64,000 nucleotides of DNA, from positions 1,302,001-1,366,000 of the forward strand of contig NZ_CP117996.1 in assembly GCF_028743715.1 (NCBI RefSeq), read 5' to 3'. Below are positions 8,593 to 17,603 of this stretch, piece by piece. Every line of letters starts with the position of its first letter. The first letter of the stretch is position 1. This DNA is from Microbacterium sp. Clip185. GTDB lineage: Bacteria; Actinomycetota; Actinomycetes; Actinomycetales; Microbacteriaceae. The position numbers and the translations under genes were made by a program. Below the pieces are notes generated by a model. That model saw only the letters and a list, made by a program, of their open reading frames with translations, was not told the DNA's origin and ran no database searches.

Positions 8593-9999
8593 ATGATCAG
8601 ACCCGACCTGAGCCTTCCCCTGCCCGACGACATCACGGCGGCGCATTTCATCGGCATCGGCGGATCCGGGATGTCCGGACTCGCGAAGATGTTCCTCGAG
8701 CGCGGCATCCGCGTGTCCGGTTCGGACCGCTCCGACTCCCGCGCGCTGCGCGAGCTCGCCGCCGCCGGCGCCGAGGTGCATGTCGGCCACGACGCCGCCC
8801 ACCTGGGGGATGCGGACACCGTGGTGCACACCGGAGCCATCTGGCCGGAGAACCCCGAGTTCGTGACGGCCAAGGAGCGCGGACTCAGCGTCATCCACCG
8901 CTCGCAGGCGCTCCACTGGCTCATCGGGTCGCGCCCGCTCGTCGCCGTTGCGGGAGCGCACGGCAAGACGACCTCCACCGGGATGATCGTCACCGCGCTG
9001 CAGTCGCTCGGCGCCGACCCGAACTACGTCAACGGCGGTGTCATCGCGCAGTTGGGCACCTCCAGCGGCACCGGCGCCGACGACCTCTTCGTGATCGAGG
9101 CGGATGAGTCCGACGGCACGTTCCTGCTCTACGACACTTCGATCGCCCTCATCACGAATGTCGATCCCGACCACCTCGATCACTGGGGGAGCCGCGAAGC
9201 CTTCTTCGACGGTTTCGTCCGTTTCGCCGATGAAGCGTCCGATGCCGTCGTCATCTCGGCCGACGATCACGGGGCCCGCGAAGTGCGCGCCCGCATCCGC
9301 CACGACAGAGTGCTGACGTTCGGCGCCCACGAGAGCGCGGATGTGCGGGTCACGGACATCGATGCCGCCGCGACGGTGTCGTTCAGCGTGAGATTCGACG
9401 GACAGACGCAGCGCGTGTCGCTCTCCGTTCCCGGAGAGCACAACGCCATCAACGCCGCCGGTGCGATCGCCGTCCTCATCGCGCTGGGATACGTCTTCGC
9501 CGACGCGGTGACCGCTGTCGCGGGGTTCTCGGGCACGGTGCGCCGGTTCGAGCTGCACGGTGTCGAGCGCGGCGTGAGCGTCTACGACGACTACGCGCAT
9601 CACCCGACCGAGGTGGCGGCTGCACTGAACGCCGCGCGCACGGTCGTCGGCTCGGGGCGGCTGATCGCGGTTCACCAGCCGCACACCTATTCGCGTACCC
9701 AACTGATGTCGGGCGAGTTCGCGCGCGTACTCGAGGAACTCGCCGACCACACGGTCGTCCTGGATGTCTACGGCGCCAGGGAGGATCCGATCCCCGGAGT
9801 GACGGGGGAGCTCGTCAGCGACGCGTTCGTCGACGCCGCCCGCGTGCACTACGTCGCCGACTGGCAGGAGGCGGCCGATTACACGGCCGCGGTCGCTCGT
9901 GAGGGCGACTTCGTCATCACGCTCGGCTGCGGCAACGTGTACCAGATCATCCCGCAGGTGCTCGGCGCGCTCTCCGCCTCGGCGACGCCCGAGGACTGA
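8593..9999 (+). CDS. murC: UDP-N-acetylmuramate--L-alanine ligase
   Basis: First Mur ligase; attaches L-Ala to UDP-MurNAc. It is 468 aa from ATG 8593. The N-terminal Rossmann motif GIGGSGMSG (residues 21-29) is followed by the ATP loop AGAHGKTT (120-127), an EADESDGTF segment and [10 protein letters not shown]. An in-frame TTG at 8584 would add three residues, but it abuts the -10-like TAGACT, so ATG 8593 is preferred. It begins a new transcription unit after the antisense gntR; ftsQ follows after 2 bp and is probably cotranscribed. Confidence 0.96.
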   Translation: MIRPDLSLPLPDDITAAHFIGIGGSGMSGLAKMFLERGIRVSGSDRSDSRALRELAAAGAEVHVGHDAAHLGDADTVVHTGAIWPENPEFVTAKERGLSVIHRSQALHWLIGSRPLVAVAGAHGKTTSTGMIVTALQSLGADPNYVNGGVIAQLGTSSGTGADDLFVIEADESDGTFLLYDTSIALITNVDPDHLDHWGSREAFFDGFVRFADEASDAVVISADDHGAREVRARIRHDRVLTFGAHESADVRVTDIDAAATVSFSVRFDGQTQRVSLSVPGEHNAINAAGAIAVLIALGYVFADAVTAVAGFSGTVRRFELHGVERGVSVYDDYAHHPTEVAAALNAARTVVGSGRLIAVHQPHTYSRTQLMSGEFARVLEELADHTVVLDVYGAREDPIPGVTGELVSDAFVDAARVHYVADWQEAADYTAAVAREGDFVITLGCGNVYQIIPQVLGALSASATPED

Positions 10000-10001
10000 A
10001 G

Positions 10002-10994
10002 ATGCGCCGCCCCTCGCCGTTGCCGCCGCAGGGCGGGAGACCCGCCGACGCGCCGCTGCGCCCCCGCTCGGTGAAGCCGGCGCGTGAGGAATCGCCGCGG
10101 CCGGTTGCGGACGAGGATCTGCAGGAGACGGCGCCCATCGCGCCGCTGTTCGTCCCGCCCGCAGCGCCGGCGACGTCCGACGCCGTGCCGGCGATCGAGG
10201 ACGATGACGTCGAACCCACCGAGACGACGCCCGTCGGATGGCGCGACGTCTGGCGCGCCGCACGCTCGAGGCGAAAGGCGCTGCGAGCCGAGGTCAGGCG
10301 GTTCACGGTCCGCCAACGCCGTCGGCGCATCGTCTGGCTGAGCGTGGCCGCATCCCTGGTGCTCGTCACGATCGCCACGGTCGGCGCCGCCTACAGCCCG
10401 TTGTTCGCGGTGCAGCAGATCACCGTGGTCGGCACGTCGCAACTGGCGGCCACCGACGTCGAGGCCGCCCTCGACGGCCAGCGCGGCACGCCCCTCGCCG
10501 CGATCGACGCATCCTCGATCAAGGCGGCGCTGGTCGCGTTCCCGCTCGTGGAGAGCTACACGCTCGAAGCACGTCCGCCGCACGAGCTCGTGGTGCGGAT
10601 CGTGGAGCGGACGCCGATCGGAGTAGTCTCCGGCGCGGCCGGCTACACCCTCGTGGATGCGGCGGGCGTCGCGCTGTCGACCTCGCCGACACCGCCCGCC
10701 GGCTACCCGCTGGTCGACGCCGCGGGCGGTGAGGACGGCGTCGCGTTCGCCGCGATCGGCAAGACGATGCGTGCTCTGCCCGCCGATCTGCGCGCCCAGG
10801 TGACCCAGGTCGAGGCGAAGACGGCCGACGATGTGACGCTCACCCTGGGCGGCACGAACACGCGCGTCGTATGGGGGAGTGCGGACGAGTCAGCGCTCAA
10901 GGCCCTCGTGCTGCAAAAGCTGACGGCGACGCGCCCACCCGACGGCGTGGCGGTCTACGACGTCTCCTCGCCCGAGGTTCCGGTCATCCGCTGA
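10002..10994 (+). CDS. ftsQ: Cell division protein FtsQ/DivIB
   Basis: Bitopic division protein linking early and late divisome components. The 330-aa product has a long, Pro/Arg-rich cytoplasmic N-terminus (about 105 residues), one membrane helix (about residues 107-129), then an extracytoplasmic POTRA domain beginning FAVQQITVVGTSQL and a FtsQ beta domain. The start ATG is 2 bp after the murC stop. The next gene, ftsZ, is 183 bp away with its own candidate control region. Confidence 0.94.
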   Translation: MRRPSPLPPQGGRPADAPLRPRSVKPAREESPRPVADEDLQETAPIAPLFVPPAAPATSDAVPAIEDDDVEPTETTPVGWRDVWRAARSRRKALRAEVRRFTVRQRRRRIVWLSVAASLVLVTIATVGAAYSPLFAVQQITVVGTSQLAATDVEAALDGQRGTPLAAIDASSIKAALVAFPLVESYTLEARPPHELVVRIVERTPIGVVSGAAGYTLVDAAGVALSTSPTPPAGYPLVDAAGGEDGVAFAAIGKTMRALPADLRAQVTQVEAKTADDVTLTLGGTNTRVVWGSADESALKALVLQKLTATRPPDGVAVYDVSSPEVPVIR

Positions 10995-11083
10995 CGCCTC
11001 CCGCGACGAATCCCACAGGACTTGGGCGACACGCCCGCGCGCCTGCGGGTCGCAGGGCGCGCGGCGCATACCTTCGATTCAGG

Positions 11084-11135
11084 AATTGCATACCGGGCAA
11101 TACTTTAACCCTTTACATGAGGTTTAAGGTTCAAC
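11084..11135 (+). promoter_or_regulatory. AT-rich ftsQ-ftsZ intergenic stretch, candidate ftsZ promoter
   Basis: The 183-bp gap before ftsZ holds an unusually AT-rich stretch for this genome, with TTGCAT at 11086, TTTAAC at 11104, TTTACA at 11113 and TAAGGT at 11125. No hexamer pair has ideal 16-18 bp spacing, so I do not assign a single promoter. The ftsZ SD (AAAGGG) lies near 11166. Confidence 0.3.
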
Positions 11136-11177
11136 GCTCCGGTAGGGACGTCGGTTCAACGAGACGAAAGGGCTGGG

Positions 11178-12347
11178 ATGAGCCAGAACCAGAACTACCT
11201 CGCGGTCATCAAGGTCGTCGGGGTAGGTGGCGGCGGAGTCAACGCCGTCAATCGGATGATCGAGCTGGGTCTGCGCGGAGTGGAGTTCATCGCGGTGAAC
11301 ACCGACGCCCAGGCACTGCTGATGAGCGACGCGGACGTCAAGCTGGACGTCGGTCGCGAACTCACGCGCGGTCTCGGAGCGGGAGCGGATCCCGAGGTCG
11401 GCCGACGCGCCGCCGAGGATCACGCCGAGGAGATCGAGGAGGCGCTTGCCGGTGCCGACATGGTCTTCGTGACTGCTGGCGAGGGTGGCGGGACCGGCAC
11501 GGGCGGCGCGCCCGTCGTGGCGCGCATCGCCAAGTCGATCGGCGCCCTGACGATCGGTGTCGTCACGAAGCCGTTCTCCTTCGAGGGTCGTCGACGCCAG
11601 AGCCAGGCCGAGGCGGGCGTGGCGAAGCTCAAGGAAGAGGTCGACACCCTCATCGTCGTCCCCAACGACCGTCTGCTGGAGATCAGCGACCGTGGCATCT
11701 CGATGATCGAGGCCTTCGCCACGGCGGACCAGGTGCTGCTCGCCGGTGTCCAGGGCATCACCGACCTCATCACGACCCCGGGTCTGATCAACCTCGACTT
11801 CGCCGACGTGAAGTCCGTCATGCAGGGAGCAGGTTCCGCCCTCATGGGCATCGGCTCGTCTCGCGGGGCGGACCGCGCCATCAAGGCGGCCGAGCTGGCA
11901 GTCGAGTCGCCGCTGCTGGAAGCCTCGATCGAGGGTGCCCACGGTGTGCTCCTGTCCATCCAGGGCGGCTCCAACCTCGGCATCTTCGAGATCAACGACG
12001 CGGCGCAGCTCGTCAAGGAGGCCGCGCACCCCGAAGCGAACATCATCTTCGGCACGGTCATCGACGACACGCTCGGTGACGAGGTGCGTGTGACGGTCAT
12101 CGCGGCAGGATTCGACGGCGGCGAGCCCAGCCCGCGCCTCGAGCCCGTCACCGCGACCCGTCCCGCGGTCAACCCCCTCACCACGCCGGCAGCGCCGGCC
12201 GTGGCCGCGGAGGAAGCCGCCGCCACGCCGGTTCCCGCCGCCGAGGAGCCGCCGGCTGTGCCGGTCACCGCGGGAGTCTCTGAGCCGTCGTCGTACGACT
12301 CCGCCTTCGGCGACGATGACCTGGACATCCCCGACTTCCTGAAGTAA
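11178..12347 (+). CDS. ftsZ: Cell division protein FtsZ
   Basis: Tubulin-like GTPase that forms the cytokinetic ring. It is 389 aa. The tubulin signature GGGTGTGG is at residues 103-110, and the NTDAQAL and [11 protein letters not shown] segments are typical. After the globular core comes an Ala/Pro/Glu-rich linker (about residues 320-370), ending in the conserved C-terminal peptide [10 protein letters not shown] that binds SepF and FtsW in actinobacteria. A good SD (AAAGGG) precedes ATG 11178. There is no ftsA in the cluster, as expected for this phylum. Confidence 0.98.
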   Translation: MSQNQNYLAVIKVVGVGGGGVNAVNRMIELGLRGVEFIAVNTDAQALLMSDADVKLDVGRELTRGLGAGADPEVGRRAAEDHAEEIEEALAGADMVFVTAGEGGGTGTGGAPVVARIAKSIGALTIGVVTKPFSFEGRRRQSQAEAGVAKLKEEVDTLIVVPNDRLLEISDRGISMIEAFATADQVLLAGVQGITDLITTPGLINLDFADVKSVMQGAGSALMGIGSSRGADRAIKAAELAVESPLLEASIEGAHGVLLSIQGGSNLGIFEINDAAQLVKEAAHPEANIIFGTVIDDTLGDEVRVTVIAAGFDGGEPSPRLEPVTATRPAVNPLTTPAAPAVAAEEAAATPVPAAEEPPAVPVTAGVSEPSSYDSAFGDDDLDIPDFLK

Positions 12348-12357
12348 GCCACAGGCA

Positions 12358-12391
12358 ACGGGCGGGTCGCGGGTATCTGCGGCCCGCCCGT
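12358..12391 (+). terminator. GC hairpin after ftsZ
   Basis: A 13-bp stem with one G-T wobble (arms 12358-12370 and 12379-12391) and an 8-nt loop lies 11 bp after ftsZ and 22 bp before yggS. No strong T run follows, so it may be a partial terminator or an mRNA stabiliser. Confidence 0.5.
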
Positions 12392-12412
12392 TCCGATTCT
12401 CCTGGAGGACGA

Positions 12413-13102
12413 GTGGACGACACCCTCGCAACGCGTCTGGCATCGATCGACGAGCGCATCGCGGATGCGGCGCGCGCCGCAGGTCGAGACGCGGCCGGCA
12501 TCACCCGGATCGTGGTCACCAAGTTCCATCCGGCATCGCTCGTGCGGGAGCTCCACGCCCTCGGCGTACGCGAAATGGGGGAGAACCGGCAACAGGAGCT
12601 GACGACCAAGCGCGACGCGACGTCCAATCTCGGGGATCTCGTCTGGCACTTCATCGGCCAGGCGCAGACGAACAAGGCCCGCGCCATCCGTGACGCCGCA
12701 TCCGCGGTGCACACGGTGGATCGCACGCGACTCGCCGACGCGCTGCAGCGCGCGGCCGGCGAGGGCGATCCCGCGCTCGACGTGCTGGTGCAGATCAACC
12801 TCACCGAGGATCCCGGGCGCGGGGGAGTCGCCCCGAGCGAGCTCGAGACACTGGTCGAGCACGTGCTCGGCTGCGACACCCTGCGCCTGCGCGGTGTCAT
12901 GGCGGTGGCGCCTCTGGATGAGGACCCCGCCGCCGCCTTCGCGCGCGTGGCGGACTACGCTGCGCGCGTGCGCAGGCTCGAGCCCGCGGCGAGCTGGATC
13001 TCTGCCGGAATGACCGGTGATTTCGCCGAGGCGATCGCCTCAGGCGCGACACACCTGCGGATCGGGTCGGCAATCACGGGTCCGCGCCCGCTACACGGTT
13101 AG
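12413..13102 (+). CDS. yggS: YggS-type PLP homeostasis protein
   Basis: Single-domain PLP-binding TIM-barrel protein of the YggS/PROSC family, thought to buffer free pyridoxal phosphate. It is 229 aa; the likely PLP lysine is K37 in IVVTKFHP. Family motifs include [21 protein letters not shown] and the C-terminal [12 protein letters not shown]...[12 protein letters not shown] 12413 follows a strong SD (CTGGAGGA). Its position between ftsZ and sepF is conserved in Gram-positives. It normally has no enzymatic activity. Confidence 0.93.
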   Translation: MDDTLATRLASIDERIADAARAAGRDAAGITRIVVTKFHPASLVRELHALGVREMGENRQQELTTKRDATSNLGDLVWHFIGQAQTNKARAIRDAASAVHTVDRTRLADALQRAAGEGDPALDVLVQINLTEDPGRGGVAPSELETLVEHVLGCDTLRLRGVMAVAPLDEDPAAAFARVADYAARVRRLEPAASWISAGMTGDFAEAIASGATHLRIGSAITGPRPLHG

Positions 13103-13133
13103 CCTCGAAGAGGACGAGCAAACGGAGGATGCG

Positions 13134-13604
13134 ATGTCGAACCCGCTGAAGAAGACCATGGTCTACCTGGGCCTCGCTGACGAGGAAGAGGTCTACGAGG
13201 AGCAGCCTGCACTGGCGCGCGAGCGCCGCAGCAAGCCCGAGCAGGTCGTCGAGAAAGCCGCGCCCGTGACCCCCATCCACCGCCCCGCGGTCGTCCGTCA
13301 GCCGTCCGTCGGCGCGGTGACCGAGATCCTCACGGTGCACCCGAAGCAGTACCGCGATGCCCAGATCATCGCCGAGAACTTCCGCGAGGGCGTGCCGGTC
13401 ATCATCAACCTGTCGCAGATGAGCGACGCCGACGCGCGCCGTCTCATCGACTTCGCGAGCGGACTGTCGCTGGGCCTCTACGGGCGCATCGAGCGTGTGA
13501 CGAGCAAGGTCTTCCTGCTCTCGCCGGAGAACGTCGCCGTCTCGGGCGATGGCGCCGTGGCGCAGGCCGACCCCGAAGCGACGCCGTTCGCTGCACAGCA
13601 GTAA
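13134..13604 (+). CDS. sepF: Cell division protein SepF
   Basis: FtsZ membrane anchor that substitutes for FtsA in actinobacteria. It is 156 aa. The N-terminal amphipathic helix [15 protein letters not shown] is followed by an acidic then Pro-rich linker and the SepF core ([38 protein letters not shown]). ATG 13134 has a clear SD (ACGGAGGA). It lies 31 bp after yggS in the conserved ftsZ-yggS-sepF-yggT-divIVA order. Confidence 0.96.
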   Translation: MSNPLKKTMVYLGLADEEEVYEEQPALARERRSKPEQVVEKAAPVTPIHRPAVVRQPSVGAVTEILTVHPKQYRDAQIIAENFREGVPVIINLSQMSDADARRLIDFASGLSLGLYGRIERVTSKVFLLSPENVAVSGDGAVAQADPEATPFAAQQ

Positions 13605-13610
13605 CGCGTC

Positions 13611-13910
13611 GTGGAGGTCGTCCGCCTCGTCGCCTCGATCGCGAACATCCTGCTGCTGCTCTACCTGCTGGTGCTCTTCGCGCGTTTGGTGCTGGATTAC
13701 ATCCCCATCTTCAACCGTGAATGGCGCCCGCGTGGAGCGGGTCTCGTGGCCGCTGAGCTCGTCTACACGGTCACGGACCCGCCCATCAAGCTGTTCCGTC
13801 GTTTCATCCCCCCGCTGCGCGTCGGCCCGATCGCGATCGACTTCGCGTTCACGCTGACGCTGCTGCTCTGTTTCATCCTGCTGTCGGTCACCGGTTCCCT
13901 CGCAAGGTGA
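13611..13910 (+). CDS. YggT-family integral membrane protein
   Basis: A 99-aa protein with two membrane helices (about residues 5-27 and 75-97) flanking a basic loop with the FRRFIPPLRVGPIAIDF signature of the YggT family. The family's function is unsettled; in Gram-positives it always sits between sepF and divIVA and is assumed to help division or osmotic tolerance. The GTG start is 6 bp after sepF and the SD would lie in the sepF end, so translation is probably coupled. Confidence 0.9.
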   Translation: MEVVRLVASIANILLLLYLLVLFARLVLDYIPIFNREWRPRGAGLVAAELVYTVTDPPIKLFRRFIPPLRVGPIAIDFAFTLTLLLCFILLSVTGSLAR

Positions 13911-13929
13911 TTCACGGCCGACTATGCTT
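13910..13929 (+). promoter_or_regulatory. Shared ATTCACGGCCGACT element and candidate wag31 -10
   Basis: The 14-mer ATTCACGGCCGACT (13910-13923) recurs exactly at 38449-38462 upstream of ctaE. It overlaps by one base or abuts a -10-like TATGCT (13924-13929), placing transcription start about 70 nt before wag31. Its function is unknown. Confidence 0.4.
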
Positions 13930-14003
13930 GGCTGAAGCGGCCCGTCCGCGGGCATCATCCCCCTGAAATCGGCACGCCGCCACGCCCCGAAAGAGGAATC
14001 ATC

Positions 14004-14609
14004 ATGGCATTGACTCCGGATGACGTCGTCACCAAGCAGTTCCAGCACGTCCGGTTCAAGGAGGGCTTCGACCCGGACGAGGTCGACGACTTCCTCGACG
14101 AGATCGTCGTCGAATGGCGCAAGACCATCGCCGAGAACGACGAGCTGAAGGCGAAGATCGCGGCTCTCGAGTCCGGCGCCTCCGCCGCTCCTGCTGCCGC
14201 TGAGACCGCCGCCCCCGAGCCCGTCGCCGAGGCGCCCGCTCCGGCACCGGTCCCCGCGCCCGCTCCGGCTCCGGCCGAGGGCGCCGCAGCCACCGCCGGC
14301 ATTATCGAGCTCGCCCAGCGTCTGCACGACGAGCACGTCGCCGAGGGCAAGGCCCAGCGCGACCAGCTCATCGCCGACGCGCAGGCCCAGGCCGCGACCA
14401 TCGTCGCGGAGGCCGAGGCCAAGGGCCGCGACGAGATCGCCCGTCAGGAGAAGGAGCGCAAGGCGCTCGAGGCCCGCATCACCGAGCTCCGCCAGTTCGA
14501 GCGCGACTACCGCGCCGAGCTGCGCAGCTTCATCGAGGGCAAGCTCCGCGACCTCGAGACCTCGCCCAACGGTTCGTCCAACACGCCGGTCTCGGCCATC
14601 GGTCTCTGA
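14004..14609 (+). CDS. wag31: DivIVA-family polar growth protein (Wag31)
   Basis: Coiled-coil scaffold that recognises curved membrane at poles and septa and directs apical growth. It is 201 aa. The DivIVA N-terminal domain (MALTPDDVVTKQFQHVRFKEGFDPDEVDDFLD read from the start) is followed by a first coiled coil, a low-complexity Ala/Pro/Glu linker (about residues 57-97), and a second long coiled coil rich in Glu, Arg and Gln to about residue 185. ATG 14004 has SD AAAGAGGAA. The Ala/Pro linker accounts for the repetitive DNA at 14180-14290. Confidence 0.95.
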   Translation: MALTPDDVVTKQFQHVRFKEGFDPDEVDDFLDEIVVEWRKTIAENDELKAKIAALESGASAAPAAAETAAPEPVAEAPAPAPVPAPAPAPAEGAAATAGIIELAQRLHDEHVAEGKAQRDQLIADAQAQAATIVAEAEAKGRDEIARQEKERKALEARITELRQFERDYRAELRSFIEGKLRDLETSPNGSSNTPVSAIGL

Positions 14610-14617
14610 GTAAGGCC

Positions 14618-15274
14618 TTGTCGGACCGACGACCCCTGCGTCAGGCGGCGGCCGGCATCATCATCGCGTCTCTCGCGGTGCTGGTGCTGGCCGCCGACCA
14701 GTTTGCGAAGCTCCTCGCGATCGCCGAGCTGCCCCCGGAGCAGCCCGTTCCCGTCATCGGGGACTTCCTGATCTTCTATCTCGTGCGAAATCCCGGGGCG
14801 GCATTCTCGCTCGGCGAGGGCGTGACCTGGATCTTCACCATCGCGATGGCGGCCGTGGCCGTGGCCATCGTCGTGATCGCGCGCCGCATCCGCTCGCGGA
14901 TCTGGGCCGTCGTACTGGGGCTGCTGCTCGGAGGTGTGCTGGGAAATCTGGCCGACCGACTGTTCCGCGAGCCGGGATTCGCGGTCGGCCACGTGATCGA
15001 CTACATCTCCACGCCGTGGATGATGCCGGCGATCTACAACGTCGCCGACATCTTCATCGTGACGATGATGATCTCCGTCGCGCTGCTGGTGCTCATCGGT
15101 CTTCGTTTCGACGGCACCCGGGAGCGTCGCTCGAACGCCGCGGCGGCGGATGCGGACTCGAGCGCGGATGCGACCCCTGCGGGCACCGGGGAGCTGCGCG
15201 ACCCGCTGTTCCCCACGGCAGACCCCGAGGCCGGCGCGCCACCGGCGGCGGGCGACGGTCGCCGCGAGAGCTGA
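14618..15274 (+). CDS. lspA: Lipoprotein signal peptidase II
   Basis: Membrane aspartyl protease that removes signal peptides from prolipoproteins. It is 218 aa with four membrane helices. The catalytic aspartates are D113 in GNLADRL and D144 in [15 protein letters not shown] is also family-typical. The TTG start at 14618 is 8 bp after wag31. The C-terminal 45 residues are an unusual hydrophilic Ala/Asp/Gly/Pro tail not needed for the LspA fold. The stop overlaps the next gene's start (TGATG). Confidence 0.93.
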   Translation: MSDRRPLRQAAAGIIIASLAVLVLAADQFAKLLAIAELPPEQPVPVIGDFLIFYLVRNPGAAFSLGEGVTWIFTIAMAAVAVAIVVIARRIRSRIWAVVLGLLLGGVLGNLADRLFREPGFAVGHVIDYISTPWMMPAIYNVADIFIVTMMISVALLVLIGLRFDGTRERRSNAAAADADSSADATPAGTGELRDPLFPTADPEAGAPPAAGDGRRES

Positions 15275-16194
15275 TGGAGACGCGCAGCCTGCCCGTTCCC
15301 GACGGGCTCGACGGCGTCCGTGTCGACGCCGCGCTCGCCAAGATGCTCGGCTTCTCCCGAACGTTCGCCGCCGAGATCGCCGACGCGGACGGCGTGGAGC
15401 TCGACGGCCGGATCGTCGGACGTTCGGACCGCCTTCGCGCCGGTGGCTGGCTCTCCGTGAGCTGGGAGCCCAAGCGTGAGCCCGAGGTCGTTCCCATGGA
15501 GGTGCCGGATCTCGGCATCGTCCATGATGACGACGACATCGTGGTGGTCGACAAGCCCTCCGGTGTGGCGGCTCATCCTTCTCTCGGATGGGAAGGTCCG
15601 ACCGTGCTCGGCGCGCTGGCCGCCGGCGGATATCGGATCGCGACGACCGGTGCCGCTGAACGACAGGGCGTCGTACATCGACTCGATGTGGGTACCAGCG
15701 GGTTGATGGTCGTCGCGAAGACCGAGAGCGCCTACACCGCGCTCAAGCGTGCGTTCAAGGAGCGCGAGGTCGAGAAGATCTACCACACCGTCGTGCAGGG
15801 ACACCCCGACCCTCTCGCCGGCACGATCGACGCACCGATCGGGCGGCATCCCTCGCACTCGTGGAAGTTCGCGGTGCGCCCGGAGGGCAAGGACTCGGTG
15901 ACGCACTACGAGACGCTGGAGGCGTTCCCCGGCGCGTCCCTGCTCGAAGTACATCTCGAGACCGGTCGCACTCACCAGATCCGCGTCCACATGGCCGCGC
16001 ATCGGCACCCGTGCGTCGGCGACCCCCTCTACGGCGCCGATCCGACGATGTCGGCCCGACTCGGCCTCACGCGCCAGTGGCTGCACGCTCGTGAGCTCTC
16101 GTTCACGCATCCGCTGACCGGTGAATGGGTCACCTTCACCTCCGAGTACGCGCCGGATCTCGCTGCCGCCCTCGCGATCCTCCGCCGCGACTGA
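15274..16194 (+). CDS. rluD: RluD-type 23S rRNA pseudouridine synthase
   Basis: RluA-family pseudouridine synthase, probably acting on 23S rRNA. It is 306 aa. An S4-like N-terminal segment (to about residue 75) precedes the catalytic domain with [16 protein letters not shown]138 is the catalytic aspartate. [23 protein letters not shown] and GDPLYG motifs are also present. The ATG overlaps the lspA stop. The lspA-rluD pairing is common, and the exact target uridines cannot be read from sequence, so the symbol is by family. Confidence 0.93.
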   Translation: METRSLPVPDGLDGVRVDAALAKMLGFSRTFAAEIADADGVELDGRIVGRSDRLRAGGWLSVSWEPKREPEVVPMEVPDLGIVHDDDDIVVVDKPSGVAAHPSLGWEGPTVLGALAAGGYRIATTGAAERQGVVHRLDVGTSGLMVVAKTESAYTALKRAFKEREVEKIYHTVVQGHPDPLAGTIDAPIGRHPSHSWKFAVRPEGKDSVTHYETLEAFPGASLLEVHLETGRTHQIRVHMAAHRHPCVGDPLYGADPTMSARLGLTRQWLHARELSFTHPLTGEWVTFTSEYAPDLAAALAILRRD

Positions 16195-16259
16195 CGCGGG
16201 GCCAGGAGGTTCACCGAGGCGGGATGGCACGGGGCCGGGGAGCGTGCCACGCTCTGTCC

Positions 16260-16856
16260 ATGACCGATGACACTCTCGTCGCGCGGGCGGGTATCGAGGT
16301 GCGTCCCGCGACGGTGTTCGACGACGTCGCCGCCCTCGTCGGCCCGAAGCGTCCCGACGCGACCGTGTGCTGGTGCCTCAGCTACCGCATCCCGGGTGCC
16401 CAGAACCGTGCGTTGTCCGGGACCGAGCGCGGAGAGCGGATGCGGCAGCTCACCCTCGAGGAGCCCCAGGGCGTGCTCGCCTACGAGGGCGACGAACCCG
16501 TCGGGTGGGCTGCGGTGCACCGCCGGGCGGACACCACGTTCGCGACCAACAGGCGCATCCCGCACGTCGACGACGAGGACGCGTGGAGCGTCTGGTGCAT
16601 CCGCGTGCGTCCCGGTCACCGAGGTCGGGGCATCTCGCACGCGTTGCTGGCGGGTGCCGTCGCGTTCGCGCGGAGCAACGGAGCCCCGGTGCTGGAGGGC
16701 TACCCGGTGGACAATCGCGGTGCGAAGGTCGACCTGACCATGGCCTACGTCGGCACGAAGGCCTTGTTCCAGGATGCGGGGTTCACGCAGGCGGCGGAGA
16801 CGCGCTCGGTGCTGAACGGCTTTCCCCGCGTCCTCATGCGCCTCCCACTCACCTGA
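16260..16856 (+). CDS. GNAT-family N-acetyltransferase
   Basis: A 198-aa acetyltransferase. The acetyl-CoA pyrophosphate loop VRPGHRGRGISHALL is near residues 117-131, preceded by WSVWCIRV and followed by ARSNGAPVLEGYPVD and a C-terminal LFQDAGFTQA segment. The substrate is unknown. ATG 16260 has no SD; a -10-like CACGCT sits 6 nt upstream (16248-16253), suggesting leaderless translation. It is a single-gene unit, ending before a palindrome that separates it from convergent minus-strand genes. Confidence 0.87.
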   Translation: MTDDTLVARAGIEVRPATVFDDVAALVGPKRPDATVCWCLSYRIPGAQNRALSGTERGERMRQLTLEEPQGVLAYEGDEPVGWAAVHRRADTTFATNRRIPHVDDEDAWSVWCIRVRPGHRGRGISHALLAGAVAFARSNGAPVLEGYPVDNRGAKVDLTMAYVGTKALFQDAGFTQAAETRSVLNGFPRVLMRLPLT

Positions 16857-16905
16857 GCGGCCTCGCGCTTCCGCTCGTTCCCCTCACTGAGACAGCATCT
16901 CCCGC

Positions 16906-16936
16906 ACGAGATCACGGTAATCACCCGTGATCTCGT
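16906..16936. repeat. Perfect 12-bp inverted repeat between convergent genes
   Basis: Arms 16906-16917 (ACGAGATCACGG) and 16925-16936 are exact complements with a 7-nt loop. It lies 49 bp after the GNAT stop and 61 bp after the end of the minus-strand gene. It could serve as a bidirectional terminator, although neither side has a T run. Confidence 0.6.
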
Positions 16937-16997
16937 CGTGGAAGTGCAGTCTCGCGGGACGAGGAGGGGAGGGCGCGGGCGGGGGAAGGGGAGCGGG

Positions 16998-17603
16998 TCA
17001 GGGTTCGCCGAGGCGGTCCGCCAGCGCGCGGATGTCGGTGCGCGCTGCCAGCAGGGCGTCGGCGAGTGGCCGGTGCGCGGCCTCGAGGGCTGCGGAGTCG
17101 CCGTGCGCGGCGGCCAGCGCCAACCCGCCGCGGAGGTTTGTCGCCGACGCTCCGATGCCTGCGGCGGTGACATCGGCCGCGACGGCCAGATCCGACATCA
17201 GGTGGCGGTTGCCCACATCCGCCACCTCCCGCAATTCACGCGCCACGGCGAGCGACAGCTCTCCGAGAGCAGCGGATGCGGCGCAGGCGTCCGTCGCCGC
17301 GGTGAACACCGTCGGTGAGCGGTCCGGGGAATCGGGAAGCGCGAGCGCGGCGCCGAGTCGTTCCGAGGCCTCGGCGTCCGCCGCGGCCGCCGCCACGAGC
17401 CGATCGCCCAGGAGGTCTAGGGCGAGCGCACGTTCGCGGGCGCGGGGGTCGTTGGGGGTGTACGCGCACACCATCGTCCCGAGTGCCGCGCCGACCGCGG
17501 CCACGACGCCTCCCGCAGCACCGCCGCCGGGGTTCCCGGTCGGCTGGCGCAGGCCCTGGAGGAACATGCCGACCGTACGGTCGTGCACCGCGTTGGTCGC
17601 CAT
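16998..17603 (-). CDS. Cyclodeaminase/cyclohydrolase (FTCD C-terminal)-like protein
   Basis: A 201-aa, mostly helical Ala-rich protein resembling the stand-alone C-terminal domain of formiminotransferase-cyclodeaminase (cyclodeaminase/cyclohydrolase family). The N-terminal signature PTGNPGGGAAGGVVAAVGAALG is split here as PTGNPGGGAAGG and VAAVGAALGTMV; these glycines form the folate-site loop in the family. It likely acts on formimino- or methenyl-tetrahydrofolate, but no partner folate gene is nearby. The ATG overlaps the NUDIX stop (TGATG), so the two genes form one operon. Confidence 0.82.
   Translation of the reverse strand: MATNAVHDRTVGMFLQGLRQPTGNPGGGAAGGVVAAVGAALGTMVCAYTPNDPRARERALALDLLGDRLVAAAAADAEASERLGAALALPDSPDRSPTVFTAATDACAASAALGELSLAVARELREVADVGNRHLMSDLAVAADVTAAGIGASATNLRGGLALAAAHGDSAALEAAHRPLADALLAARTDIRALADRLGEP

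Noticed and set aside
14180..14290. DNA repeat in wag31
   Set aside because: It is a coding Ala/Pro/Glu-rich linker between coiled coils, not a separate element.
16857..16997. Small hidden gene between the GNAT and cyclodeaminase genes
   Set aside because: No frame with a plausible start and more than about 30 codons; contains only the palindrome.
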